Shown here one piece after another: positions 55,421 through 62,908 of a stretch of DNA of 64,000 nucleotides. Source of the DNA: Agromyces sp. Leaf222 (GTDB lineage Bacteria > Actinomycetota > Actinomycetes > Actinomycetales > Microbacteriaceae); assembly GCF_001421565.1 (NCBI RefSeq), contig NZ_LMKQ01000001.1, forward strand, positions 2,978,935-3,042,934, in the 5' to 3' direction. Position 1 is the stretch's first letter. The number at the start of each line of letters is the position of its first letter. The position numbers and the translations under genes are program-made. The notes under the pieces were generated by a model. That model was not told where the DNA came from, searched no databases, and saw nothing but the letters and a program-made list of their open reading frames with translations.

Positions 55421-58400
55421 CGGGGGCCTCCCCTGCGTCGGGTCGGTCGGTCGGGTCCGCGGATCCGGGTTCGGGCTCGGCGACCGGGGTCGGTGCCGGC
55501 TCGCTCTTCGACTTCGACCTCGGGGCTCGCTTCGGCTTCGGTGCGGGCTCCGGTTCAGGATCCGACTCCGGTTCCCGCTCGGGCTCGGGCTCGGCGGGCG
55601 GCTCCGAGTCGGATGCCACGAGCTCGGCCTCCGACGAGGGCTCGGCGTCGGTCGCCGAGTCGGGCTCGGGTGAGGACTCGGGTTCGGCGTCCGGCTCGCG
55701 CGCGGCCTCGGCATCGGCCGCCGCAGCGGACGCCGCCTCGGCCTTGGCCCTGCGCGTGCGCGGGGCGCGCTCCGGCCGTCGGTCCACCTCGCGTCCGGCG
55801 CCCGTGGGGATGGAGAGCAGCAGGGTCACGAGCAGCACGAGCAGCTGCACGGCCGTGATCACGCCGCCCACCCACCCGGTGTCGGTCGGGATGCGGGTTG
55901 CCGCGGCATCCGCCTCGGCATCGATGAAGCGCCACAGCGTGCCGAAGTCGGTCTCGCCGACCGGGGTCAGCGCGGCGTTGCCGTCGAGCGCGATGCGCGC
56001 ACGGTCGGCGGTCGCGGACGCGCTCGTGTCGGACCCCGCTTCGAGCAGCACGAACGAGATGCCGAACTCGCGCACCGCGGCATCCGCATCGAAGCCGCTG
56101 CGACTCGCGAGGTTGCCGGCGATGCTCGCGAGCTCGCGCTCGTCCTCGGTCAGCTCGGTGCGCGTCTGCGCGAGCGTCGACTGGTCGTCGAGGGTCTCGC
56201 CGAGTCCGTGCACGAGGGTGGCTCGCAGCCCGCCGTCGTCGAGCGCCTGCATGCGCAGGGTCGCGACGCGCGGATCGGCGTCGGCCTCCGCCACGATGTA
56301 CGCCGGCACCGAGCGCTCGGCGGCCGGCCCGACGATCGCGCCGCCCGTCGCGAGCGAACCCAGCGTCGGCAACACGGCGATGACCGCGCACACGGCGAGC
56401 ACGGCGAAGACGCCGCCGCGGAAGCGCCGGAGTGCGTCGCCGCTCACCACGACGGCCACGACAACGCCGAGCCAGGCCAGGCTGAGCCCGGCGCCCGCCC
56501 ACACCGCGACGACCTCGGGACCGGCGATCGCGACCGACACGAGGGTCGCGGCGAACGCGGTCGCGAAACCCGCGAGCACGGTCGCGACGGCGAGCAGCAC
56601 CGTGCGGATGCCGGGTGCGAAGAACGCGCCGAGCGCGACGAGCGCGAGCGGCACCAGCAGCGCCGAGAGCACGATCATGGTCGTGAGCGCGTCGATGCCC
56701 GCCACGGCGGGGATCGACGCGACGGCCTCCGGCCATCCGCCCCAGCCGGCCTGCGGCAGCCCGAGGGCGAGCTCCCACGGGGTCGGGGTCGCGCTCGCGA
56801 GCGGGAGGCCGGGGTCGGCGAGCAGGCCGAACGGCGTTCCGCCCGCGAACTGGTCGACGATGAGCGGCAGGGCCAGCGCGAGCGCCGGCGCGGGCAGCCA
56901 GGCGAACCTGACCGCCGCCCGACCGCTCGTCGCGAGCGCGACGATCCAGCCGAGCAGCAGGGCCGGCGCCAGGCTCGGCGCTGCGGCGATGACGGCCGCG
57001 AAGAGCAGCGACGCGGTCGCGGCCGACGACCACGAGCGCGCCGCGCCGAGCATCGCGTAGGCGAGCCAGCCGAGGAGCACGTGCGCGATGACCGCGCCGG
57101 GGCGCCCGTCGGCGAGCGCCGCGAGGAACATGGGCGCGAACACCCAGAGCAGCGCCGCGAGCGCGCGCATCGACCCGCGTTCGGTGAGCCTCGAGGCCGC
57201 GAACCACGCACCGAGCGCGGCGGCCGGCAGCGCGAACAGCCAGACTCCGACGAGCGCGAGCGACGGAGCCCAGAACGTGAGCGATCCGAGCACGGCGAGG
57301 ATGCCGGCGAACGGATCGGCCGCACCCACGAACCCGGCGCCGACGTCGCGCCATCCGTAGGCGGCGTTGCGCCAGAGCTCGCCGAGGCCGTTCGAGAGCG
57401 GCAGCAATCCCCCGCCACCGATGCCGCCGGCACCGAGCAGCCAGGAGAAGAGCACGACGGATGCCACGGCCGAGACGAGCAGCACCCACCCGCCGCCCGT
57501 GCCGATGAACTGCACGTCGTCGGTTCGGCCGCGTGCGCGGATGCGTCGCGCCTCGGACGCCGCCTCGCGCCGCCGTCGAACCTCGTCGGGTTGGAGCCTG
57601 AGGGGCGCGACCGCCGACCACTTGGTCGTGCGGGCCGCGGCGAGCACCCGGCGCGACCTGGCGATCTTCGTGCCGGAGAACATCGTGACGAGCGCGGCGG
57701 CGAACTCGCCGGGGATCGCGCCGGGGCGCTTGCCGAGCAGGCTCACGATCGAGCGCAGCAGCGCGAGCGGGAGGAACGTCAGCCAGTGCAGCGGAACGGC
57801 CACGGCCGGCGCGTAGGCGAGGCGGCGGTGCAGGGCGGCGCCGCGCGCGAGGCGGTCGCGTCGGCGCCTGGCCGAACCGCGGTCGCGATCGCGGGGCCCG
57901 GCGATGCCGTCGCGGGCGAAGCGGATCCGCGCCTCCGGCACGACGACGACCCGGTGCCCCGCGAGCCTGGCGCGCACGCCGAGGTCGAGGCCGTCGTCGA
58001 CGACGGGCAGTGCGGGGTCGAAGCCGTCGAGCGACTGCCAGATGTGGTGCCGCACGAGGATGCCCGCCGGGTCGACGCCGAGCACGTCGCTGCGATCGTC
58101 GTGCTGTCCCTGATCGAGTTCGTCGGCGACGACGGGTGCGCTGCGACCGAAGCGCGTCATGGTGCGGCCGAGGCTCACGAGCTGGTCTGCTGCCTCCCAC
58201 CGCACGAGCTTCGGGCCCGCCACCGCGACCGAGCGGCCGTTCACGAGGGTGGCGAGGAGCGCGTCGAGGGCGCCGGGCTCGGGTGCGGAGTCCTCGGTCA
58301 GCAGCCACAGCGCGTCGGAGTCTTCTGCGGGGGCGTCGAGCACCCGTTCGCCCGACCGCACGGACTCGCCGAACGAGAGGGCCTCGTTCGACTCGACCAG

Positions 58401-58571
58401 GTGCGTCGCACCGGCCGTCGCCGCGATCTCGCGCGCATCGCCCTCGGGTCGGGTGAGCACGATCACGAGTGCGTCAGGCTCTCGGGACTGCGCACGGACG
58501 GCGTTCAACGTGTGCCGAAGACGGTCGCCGCCGTGGCGAGCGACGAGGACGGCGGTGACTCTGGGGAACAT
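55410..58571 (-). CDS. Large GT2 glycosyltransferase with membrane domain and acidic tail
   Basis: A 1053-residue protein. Residues 1-230 form a GT-A fold (VTAVLVARHGGDRLRHTLNAV; DALWLLTEDSAPEPGALDALL, the variant DxD region; DDGLDLGVRARLAGHRV). About 240-910 contain a dozen or more hydrophobic helices and an extracytoplasmic stretch. The last 130 residues are unusual: a run of Glu/Asp/Pro/Ser repeats and then a basic Lys/Arg segment (KPKRAPRSKSKSE). It follows whiB2 in actinobacteria. TAGGCT ends 7 nt before ATG 58571. The longer upstream frame starting ahead of it is rejected as non-family. Sugar and lipid partner unknown. Confidence 0.82.
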   Translation of the reverse strand: MFPRVTAVLVARHGGDRLRHTLNAVRAQSREPDALVIVLTRPEGDAREIAATAGATHLVESNEALSFGESVRSGERVLDAPAEDSDALWLLTEDSAPEPGALDALLATLVNGRSVAVAGPKLVRWEAADQLVSLGRTMTRFGRSAPVVADELDQGQHDDRSDVLGVDPAGILVRHHIWQSLDGFDPALPVVDDGLDLGVRARLAGHRVVVVPEARIRFARDGIAGPRDRDRGSARRRRDRLARGAALHRRLAYAPAVAVPLHWLTFLPLALLRSIVSLLGKRPGAIPGEFAAALVTMFSGTKIARSRRVLAAARTTKWSAVAPLRLQPDEVRRRREAASEARRIRARGRTDDVQFIGTGGGWVLLVSAVASVVLFSWLLGAGGIGGGGLLPLSNGLGELWRNAAYGWRDVGAGFVGAADPFAGILAVLGSLTFWAPSLALVGVWLFALPAAALGAWFAASRLTERGSMRALAALLWVFAPMFLAALADGRPGAVIAHVLLGWLAYAMLGAARSWSSAATASLLFAAVIAAAPSLAPALLLGWIVALATSGRAAVRFAWLPAPALALALPLIVDQFAGGTPFGLLADPGLPLASATPTPWELALGLPQAGWGGWPEAVASIPAVAGIDALTTMIVLSALLVPLALVALGAFFAPGIRTVLLAVATVLAGFATAFAATLVSVAIAGPEVVAVWAGAGLSLAWLGVVVAVVVSGDALRRFRGGVFAVLAVCAVIAVLPTLGSLATGGAIVGPAAERSVPAYIVAEADADPRVATLRMQALDDGGLRATLVHGLGETLDDQSTLAQTRTELTEDERELASIAGNLASRSGFDADAAVREFGISFVLLEAGSDTSASATADRARIALDGNAALTPVGETDFGTLWRFIDAEADAAATRIPTDTGWVGGVITAVQLLVLLVTLLLSIPTGAGREVDRRPERAPRTRRAKAEAASAAAADAEAAREPDAEPESSPEPDSATDAEPSSEAELVASDSEPPAEPEPEREPESDPEPEPAPKPKRAPRSKSKSEPAPTPVAEPEPGSADPTDRPDAGEAPDAR

Positions 58572-58578
58572 CGTGGTC

Positions 58579-58584
58579 AGCCTA
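58579..58584 (-). promoter_or_regulatory. Leaderless -10 box of large GT2 gene
   Basis: TAGGCT, 7 nt before the ATG at 58571. Confidence 0.6.
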
Positions 58585-58651
58585 GGCGGCCCTCGGCGCG
58601 GCATCCGGAACTCCCCGGGCGCGCCTCGAATCAGTTCGAGGCCGGAAGACG

Positions 58652-58692
58652 GAATGCGCGCCGCCACCTGATGCAGGTGACGACGCGCATTC
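58652..58692 (-). terminator. Nested hairpin terminator after whiB2
   Basis: gaatgcgcg and cgcgcattc (9 bp, perfect) enclose an inner cacct/aggtg hairpin. It lies 34 bp past the whiB2 stop, right after the tandem repeats. Confidence 0.75.
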
Positions 58693-58739
58693 GCTCAGAC
58701 CGTTCTTCGCTCAGACCGTTGCCCGCTCAGACCGCGCGT
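58692..58739. repeat. Three tandem 16-bp repeats carrying stop codons
   Basis: cgctcagaccgttctt, cgctcagaccgttgcc and cgctcagaccgcgcgt lie head to tail at 58692, 58708 and 58724. Each holds tca (58695, 58711, 58727), so the minus strand has a TGA in each of the three frames; the one at 58727 is the whiB2 stop. Confidence 0.85.
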
Positions 58740-59047
58740 TTGCGAAGCTTGCGGCGTTCGCGCTCGGACAGCCCGCCCCAGATGCCGAAGCGCTCGTCGT
58801 TGCCCAACGCGTACTCGAGGCACTGCGCGCGGACTTCGCAGCCCGTGCAGATCTTCTTCGCGTCGCGAGTCGAGCCGCCCTTCTCGGGGAAGAACGCCTC
58901 CGGATCGGTCTGCGCGCACAGTGCGTCGCTCTGCCATGCCAACGGATTGTCGTCGCCGGCCCCCGGACGAACCCCAGGAACGCCGAGCCGAACCGGATCG
59001 ACGAACCAATCGTCAGGTACTCCAGAACGATATTCAGGATTGCTCAT
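58727..59047 (-). CDS. whiB2: WhiB2-type iron-sulfur transcription factor
   Basis: A 106-residue Wbl protein. A 50-residue N-terminal extension (WFVDPVRLGVPGVRPGAGDD) precedes the cluster Cys in DALCAQ, KICTGCEV (Cys-x2-Cys) and QCLEYAL; the turn is FGIWGGLSERERRKLRKR. WhiB2/WhiB controls septation and division in mycobacteria and Streptomyces. ATG 59047 has gggag upstream; the frame opens earlier but without conservation. The promoter TTGACT-17-TGTAAT carries a 12-bp palindrome, and the end has a stop-codon repeat and a hairpin. Gene order with manB and the GT2 gene supports the assignment. Confidence 0.92.
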   Translation of the reverse strand: MSNPEYRSGVPDDWFVDPVRLGVPGVRPGAGDDNPLAWQSDALCAQTDPEAFFPEKGGSTRDAKKICTGCEVRAQCLEYALGNDERFGIWGGLSERERRKLRKRAV

Positions 59048-59097
59048 ATCGTCTCCCACCCAGTTGTACCGACCACCCAGAGGGTGTGTCTTGAACA

Positions 59098-59126
59098 ATT
59101 ACACCGGTGTAGTTCGCGAGAGTCAA
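59098..59126 (-). promoter_or_regulatory. Strong promoter of whiB2
   Basis: TTGACT (59126-59121) and TGTAAT (59103-59098) with a 17-bp spacer. The leader is about 44 nt and contains gggag. Confidence 0.75.
59100..59111. promoter_or_regulatory. 12-bp palindrome overlapping the whiB2 -10 box
   Basis: TACACCGGTGTA is a perfect palindrome that covers half of the -10 box and the adjacent spacer. A bound protein would repress; the identity of the regulator is unknown. Confidence 0.6.
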
Positions 59127-59240
59127 GTCGCAGATCGTAAACCCTCGATCGAGCGTCGAGGCTTCGACACGCGATCGACACGCCGACGGCGTCACGAGTT
59201 GTGATCTGCCCCGGCGCATCGGATGCCGCGGCGGCCCGCC

Positions 59241-60209
59241 TCAGGCCTCGGTCGCCGCCCGTCGGGCCTCCCAGGCGCTGGTGACCATGTCGGTCAGGGT
59301 GTGCCTCATCCGCCAGTCGAGGTCGCGCGCCGCGAGCTCGCCGGATGCGACGATGCGCGCGGGATCGCCGGTGCGTCGCGGGCCGACCTCCGGCACGAAG
59401 TCGATGCCGGTCGCCTCGGCCACCGCGGTCATGATCTCGCCGACCGAGACGCCGTCGCCCGAGCCGAGGTTGTAGACGGGTTCGACCTGCTCGCCCGCGT
59501 CGAGCCGCTTGGCAGCGACGACGTGCGCCTCGGCCAGGTCGGCGACGTGGATGTAGTCGCGCACGCACGTGCCGTCGGGCGTGGCGTAGTCGGTGCCGTT
59601 GATGCGGGGAGTGCGCCCGTCGAGGAGCGCAGCGAAGACGAGCGGGAAGAGGTTGTGCGGGCTCGCGTCGTAGACCTCCGGCGTTCCGGAGCCGACCACG
59701 TTGAAGTAGCGCAGGCTCGTGTGCCGCAGGCTCGTGGCCCTCGCCTGATCGGCGATGAGCCATTCGCCGATGAGCTTGGACTCGCCGTAGGGCGACTCGG
59801 GGTGCTTCGCGGTGGACTCGGTCACCAGATCGACGTCGGGCGTGCCGTAGACGGCTGCGCTCGACGAGAAGACGATGCGGTCGACGCCGGCGCGTTCCAT
59901 GGCCGAGAGCAGCGTCGCCGTGCCGGTCACGTTCTGCTCGTAGGTGTGCAGCGGCCGGGTGACCGAGACGCCGGCGTACTTGAAGCCCGCGAGGTGCACG
60001 ACGCCCTGCACGGCGTGCTCGGTCATGGTCGCCTCGAGCAGTGCACCGTCGAGGATCGAGCCGCGCACCAGCGGGACCCCGGTCGGAACGAACTCCTCCT
60101 TGCCGGAGGAGAGGTCGTCGATGACGACCGCGTCGATGCCCTGCGCGTGGAACGCGCGGACGACGTGCGCCCCGATGTATCCGGCGCCTCCGGTGACGAG
60201 CCAGCTCAT
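59241..60209 (-). CDS. galE: UDP-glucose 4-epimerase
   Basis: A 322-residue short-chain dehydrogenase-type epimerase. The NAD loop is VTGGAGYIGAHVVRAF at the N-terminus, the catalytic Ser lies in VFSSSAAVYG and the Tyr-x3-Lys pair in PYGESKLIGEW. DYIHVADLAEAHVVA and YNLGSGDGVSVGEI complete the substrate domain. It interconverts UDP-glucose and UDP-galactose for wall polysaccharide synthesis. ATG 60209 follows ggaaaggcagg. It lies downstream of whiB2 on the same strand with a 193-bp gap holding the whiB2 promoter, so it does not belong to the whiB2 unit. Confidence 0.94.
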   Translation of the reverse strand: MSWLVTGGAGYIGAHVVRAFHAQGIDAVVIDDLSSGKEEFVPTGVPLVRGSILDGALLEATMTEHAVQGVVHLAGFKYAGVSVTRPLHTYEQNVTGTATLLSAMERAGVDRIVFSSSAAVYGTPDVDLVTESTAKHPESPYGESKLIGEWLIADQARATSLRHTSLRYFNVVGSGTPEVYDASPHNLFPLVFAALLDGRTPRINGTDYATPDGTCVRDYIHVADLAEAHVVAAKRLDAGEQVEPVYNLGSGDGVSVGEIMTAVAEATGIDFVPEVGPRRTGDPARIVASGELAARDLDWRMRHTLTDMVTSAWEARRAATEA

Positions 60210-60244
60210 GTCCTGCCTTTCCGGGCGCGCCCGGGCGGCAGGCC

Positions 60245-60385
60245 TCAGTCGATGCTAACGGGGGTAGTGCGGTACGCGTCGCGCGTTCCGAGGCGGTGGT
60301 AGCCGTCGCGGGTCGCCGAGAGGACTGCTCCGGCGACCGCCCAGACGGCCAGCGAGGCGATGATGAGGATCAGGAGAATGGTCAT
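60245..60385 (-). CDS. Small single-pass membrane peptide, 46 residues
   Basis: One long N-terminal helix (ILLILIIASLAVWAVAGAVL) followed by a hydrophilic tail (SATRDGYHRLGTRDAYRTTP). The RDGYRR-like segment recurs in small proteins of Microbacteriaceae as far as I recall, which supports it as a real gene. No ribosome site is evident before ATG 60385. It is divergent from the GlxA-type regulator and shares an intergenic region full of TGGCAGG words. Function unknown. Confidence 0.5.
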   Translation of the reverse strand: MTILLILIIASLAVWAVAGAVLSATRDGYHRLGTRDAYRTTPVSID

Positions 60386-60457
60386 GGCAGGAATTCTCGT
60401 CGTTGCCATATCCTGCCGAAAGTGGCAGGGTTGACACAACTCGTTCACTTCCTGCCA
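60384..60457. promoter_or_regulatory. Cluster of TGGCAGG half-sites
   Basis: TGGCAGG occurs at 60384 and 60423, its complement CCTGCCA at 60451 and a near copy CCTGCCG at 60412. The pair at 60412-60429 forms the inverted repeat CCTGCC-6-GGCAGG. TTGACA follows at 60431, but no -10 partner is clear. Likely sites for the adjacent regulator. Confidence 0.55.
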
Positions 60458-60509
60458 AGCGGCTTCCGCCGCGCGGAGTCCACCGAAGTCCGACCGCCGA
60501 GGAGGCCCC

Positions 60510-61496
60510 ATGCTCAACTCCATCGCGTGCATCGCGCTGCCCCAGATGGCCCCCTTCGAGTTCGGCGTGGTCTGCGAGGTGTTCGGCATCGACCGCAGCG
60601 CACAGGGCGGCCCGACCTTCGACTTCCACGTCGTGGCGGCAGACCCCGGGCCCATCTCCACGAAGATGGGATTCGACGTCGTCGTGCACGAGGACCTCGA
60701 CTTCGCCTACACCGCCGACCTCGTCGCCGTACCGGCCTCCGTCGTGGGCACCGAGCCCGACGAACGCGTGCTCGACGTCATCCGCCACGCCGTCGCACGC
60801 GGCGCCTGGGTGCTCTCCGTCTGCTCCGGCGCGTTCACCCTGGGCCACGCCGGCGTGCTCGCCGGCCGCAGGGCGACCACGCACTGGATGTACACCGACC
60901 AGATGGCCGAGATGTTCCCCGACACCGAGGTCGACCCCGACGTGCTCTTCGTGCAGGACGGCAAGATCGTCACCGGTGCGGGCACCGCCGCCGGCATCGA
61001 CGCCGCGCTGCACATCGTGCGCACCGAACTCGGCGCGAGCGCCGCGAACATCGTCGCCCGGCGCATGGTCGTGCCGCCGCAGCGCGACGGCGGGCAGTCG
61101 CAGTTCATCCAGACCCCGGTGCCCGAATGCCGCAGCGACTCGTTCGCCACGGTCACGGCGTGGATGCTCGAACACCTTGACGAGGACCTCACTGTCGACC
61201 TTCTCGCCCGCAAGGCGCTGATGTCCCCCCGCACGTTCGCCCGGCGATTCCGCGCCGAGACCGGCACGACGCCCAACGCCTGGCTCAACCGCCAGCGCCT
61301 CCTGCGAGCGCAGCAGCTCCTCGAGGAGACGTCCTTCTCACTCGAGGAGATCGCCCGGGAGACGGGCTTCGGTGCCGCCGCCGTGATGCGCCACCACTTC
61401 GTGAAGGTGCTGCAGACCACGCCGACCGCCTACCGGCGCCTGTTCGGCGTGCGCACCGAATCAGTCGACGAGGGCCTCGTCGCGCGCACCGCCTGA
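60510..61496 (+). CDS. GlxA-family AraC-type transcriptional regulator
   Basis: A 328-residue regulator. Residues about 3-190 form a DJ-1/PfpI-like domain (SIACIALPQMAPFEFGVVCEVFG; WVLSVCSGAFTLGHAGVLAGRRATTHW, with the nucleophile-elbow Cys of this fold), and the last 110 are an AraC double helix-turn-helix (LARKALMSPRTFARRFRAETG; LEEIARETGFGAAAVMRHHF). GlxA-type proteins sense amino-acid or amine metabolites and do not show peptidase activity. gaggagg lies before the ATG. Its 3' end overlaps the convergent GT2 gene by 36 bp. The TGGCAGG cluster upstream suggests autoregulation. Confidence 0.9.
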   Translation: MLNSIACIALPQMAPFEFGVVCEVFGIDRSAQGGPTFDFHVVAADPGPISTKMGFDVVVHEDLDFAYTADLVAVPASVVGTEPDERVLDVIRHAVARGAWVLSVCSGAFTLGHAGVLAGRRATTHWMYTDQMAEMFPDTEVDPDVLFVQDGKIVTGAGTAAGIDAALHIVRTELGASAANIVARRMVVPPQRDGGQSQFIQTPVPECRSDSFATVTAWMLEHLDEDLTVDLLARKALMSPRTFARRFRAETGTTPNAWLNRQRLLRAQQLLEETSFSLEEIARETGFGAAAVMRHHFVKVLQTTPTAYRRLFGVRTESVDEGLVARTA

Positions 61497-62885
61497 CCAC
61501 GAGCCCTCCGGCGCGCGCTCCGCTCCCGTGCTCCGGTGCGACCCGTCGTCACGAGCCGACTCGCGCAGCGCGGGCACGGCGTCAACGCCGAGCTCGTGGG
61601 CGAACGCGCGCAGCTCGCGCGGCGCCGCACGGAACCGCTCGAGCTCGACCGCGGCATCCGCGTCTCCCCAGAAGGGCAGCGCGACGAACGCCGCACCGCC
61701 GATGCCCACGAGCCGGTGGCGCAGCAGGTCGAGCCCGCCCTGCTCGATGTAGGCGCGCGCCCGCGCCTCGTCGCCGGCAAGGATCAGCGCGTAGAGCACC
61801 TTCGACTCGGCCGGCACGTCGTCCCAGACGTCGCGCCGCTCGATCGACGGCGCGAGCCGCTCGAGCCCGGAACGCAGGGCGTCGAAGGCCTCCCCGCCCA
61901 TGTCGGGCAGACTGGCCGCCGCGATCGCGATGTCGTTCGACAGGTACTGGATGAGCCGACGGCGCTCGACCTCGGGGCCCGCGTCGCGGCGGAGCACCTC
62001 GAGGGCGCGGATCGACGTCGAGAACCGGTCGGCGATCTGGCGCGGCACGACGCCCTGCTGCGTCATGGAGCTGCCGTCCTGGCGGATCCTCCACGCGACC
62101 GCCCTGCGCGTCAGCACGTCGAACGCCGTCGCCCGCGAGTACCCCTCGGCGCTCACGACCTGGTCCTGGAAGTGGCCGCCCTCGGGGAAGCGCAGACCCG
62201 CCCGGTCCCAGAACTCCCGGCGGTACACCTTGCTCCACTGCACGGCGTTCACCATGATCGCGGGATGCTCGGCGAGCGTCGTCCGATCGAGCCGGTTCGC
62301 GTGCGCCTCATCGATCCAGAACGCGGCAGGACGAGTCCTGCGCCCGACCCGGCGCTCGTACCCGGCGACCGCGAAGTCGGAGCCGGTGCGTCGGATGCTC
62401 TCCACGAGATCGCGGTACGCGCCGGCCAGCAGCACGTCGTCGCCATCGAGGAAGGCGAGGAATTCACCTGTTGTTCGCCGAAGCGCGAAATTGCGTGCCG
62501 CGTTCGGGTCGGAGACGTCGACATCGAAGACCCGCACACGCGAATCGCGTCGCTCCCACTCGGCGATCCGCTCGCGGGTGCCGTCGGTGGAGGCGTCGTC
62601 GACGACGACGACCTCGACGCGCCAGTACCCCTGCGACAGCACGGATCGAAGGCTCTCGTCGAGGTACCCCACGACGTCCTTCGTCGGCATGATCACTGAG
62701 ATCCAGCCCGTCTCGCGCTCGTTCGGCGGTACGGATGCGGCGAGCGCGCGCCCTCTTGCACCGCGGATGCGGAGCAGGGCGGGGCGGGTCAACGTGCGGA
62801 GCGGAGTGATCGCACGCCCCGTGAGGGCGCGCAGGCGGCCGGTCAGTGAGTTCACCAGCGCAATGTAGAACAACGAAGTGTCCAT
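61461..62885 (-). CDS. GT2-family glycosyltransferase
   Basis: A 474-residue protein. A 55-residue basic N-terminus precedes a GT-A catalytic domain: WISVIMPTKDVVGYLDESLRSVLSQGY, VVVVDDASTDGTRERI, DPNAARNFALRRTTGEFLAFLDGDDVLL (the DxD metal motif), and EGGHFQDQVVSAEGYSRA. The C-terminal third is helical and soluble. Similar proteins transfer sugars to wall polyols or glycolipids; the acceptor is unknown. TAGGGT ends 6 nt before ATG 62885 and overlaps the opposite -10 box of the neighbouring pyruvyl-transferase gene. The last 12 codons are antisense to the GlxA-type gene. Confidence 0.87.
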   Translation of the reverse strand: MDTSLFYIALVNSLTGRLRALTGRAITPLRTLTRPALLRIRGARGRALAASVPPNERETGWISVIMPTKDVVGYLDESLRSVLSQGYWRVEVVVVDDASTDGTRERIAEWERRDSRVRVFDVDVSDPNAARNFALRRTTGEFLAFLDGDDVLLAGAYRDLVESIRRTGSDFAVAGYERRVGRRTRPAAFWIDEAHANRLDRTTLAEHPAIMVNAVQWSKVYRREFWDRAGLRFPEGGHFQDQVVSAEGYSRATAFDVLTRRAVAWRIRQDGSSMTQQGVVPRQIADRFSTSIRALEVLRRDAGPEVERRRLIQYLSNDIAIAAASLPDMGGEAFDALRSGLERLAPSIERRDVWDDVPAESKVLYALILAGDEARARAYIEQGGLDLLRHRLVGIGGAAFVALPFWGDADAAVELERFRAAPRELRAFAHELGVDAVPALRESARDDGSHRSTGAERAPEGSWSGGARDEALVD

Positions 62886-62891
62886 TCGGCA

Positions 62892-62901
62892 ACCCTAGGA
62901 T
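62892..62901. promoter_or_regulatory. Bidirectional leaderless promoter with shared CTAG
   Basis: The start codons at 62885 (minus) and 62909 (plus) are 23 bp apart. Minus: TAGGGT (62897-62892) ends 6 nt before ATG. Plus: TAGGAT (62896-62901) ends 7 nt before GTG. The hexamers share the TA at 62896-62897, inside CTAG. Confidence 0.6.
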
Positions 62902-62908
62902 GTCTCGC

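Noticed and set aside
58692..58739. Tandem 16-bp repeats considered as an iteron origin or attachment site
   Set aside because: They are outside any plasmid or integrase context and are best explained as a duplication around the whiB2 stop codon.
62900..62902. ATG as start of the pyruvyl transferase-like gene
   Set aside because: The codon lies within the TAGGAT -10 box, so a transcript from that promoter cannot include it; GTG 62909 fits the leaderless spacing. Not fully excluded.
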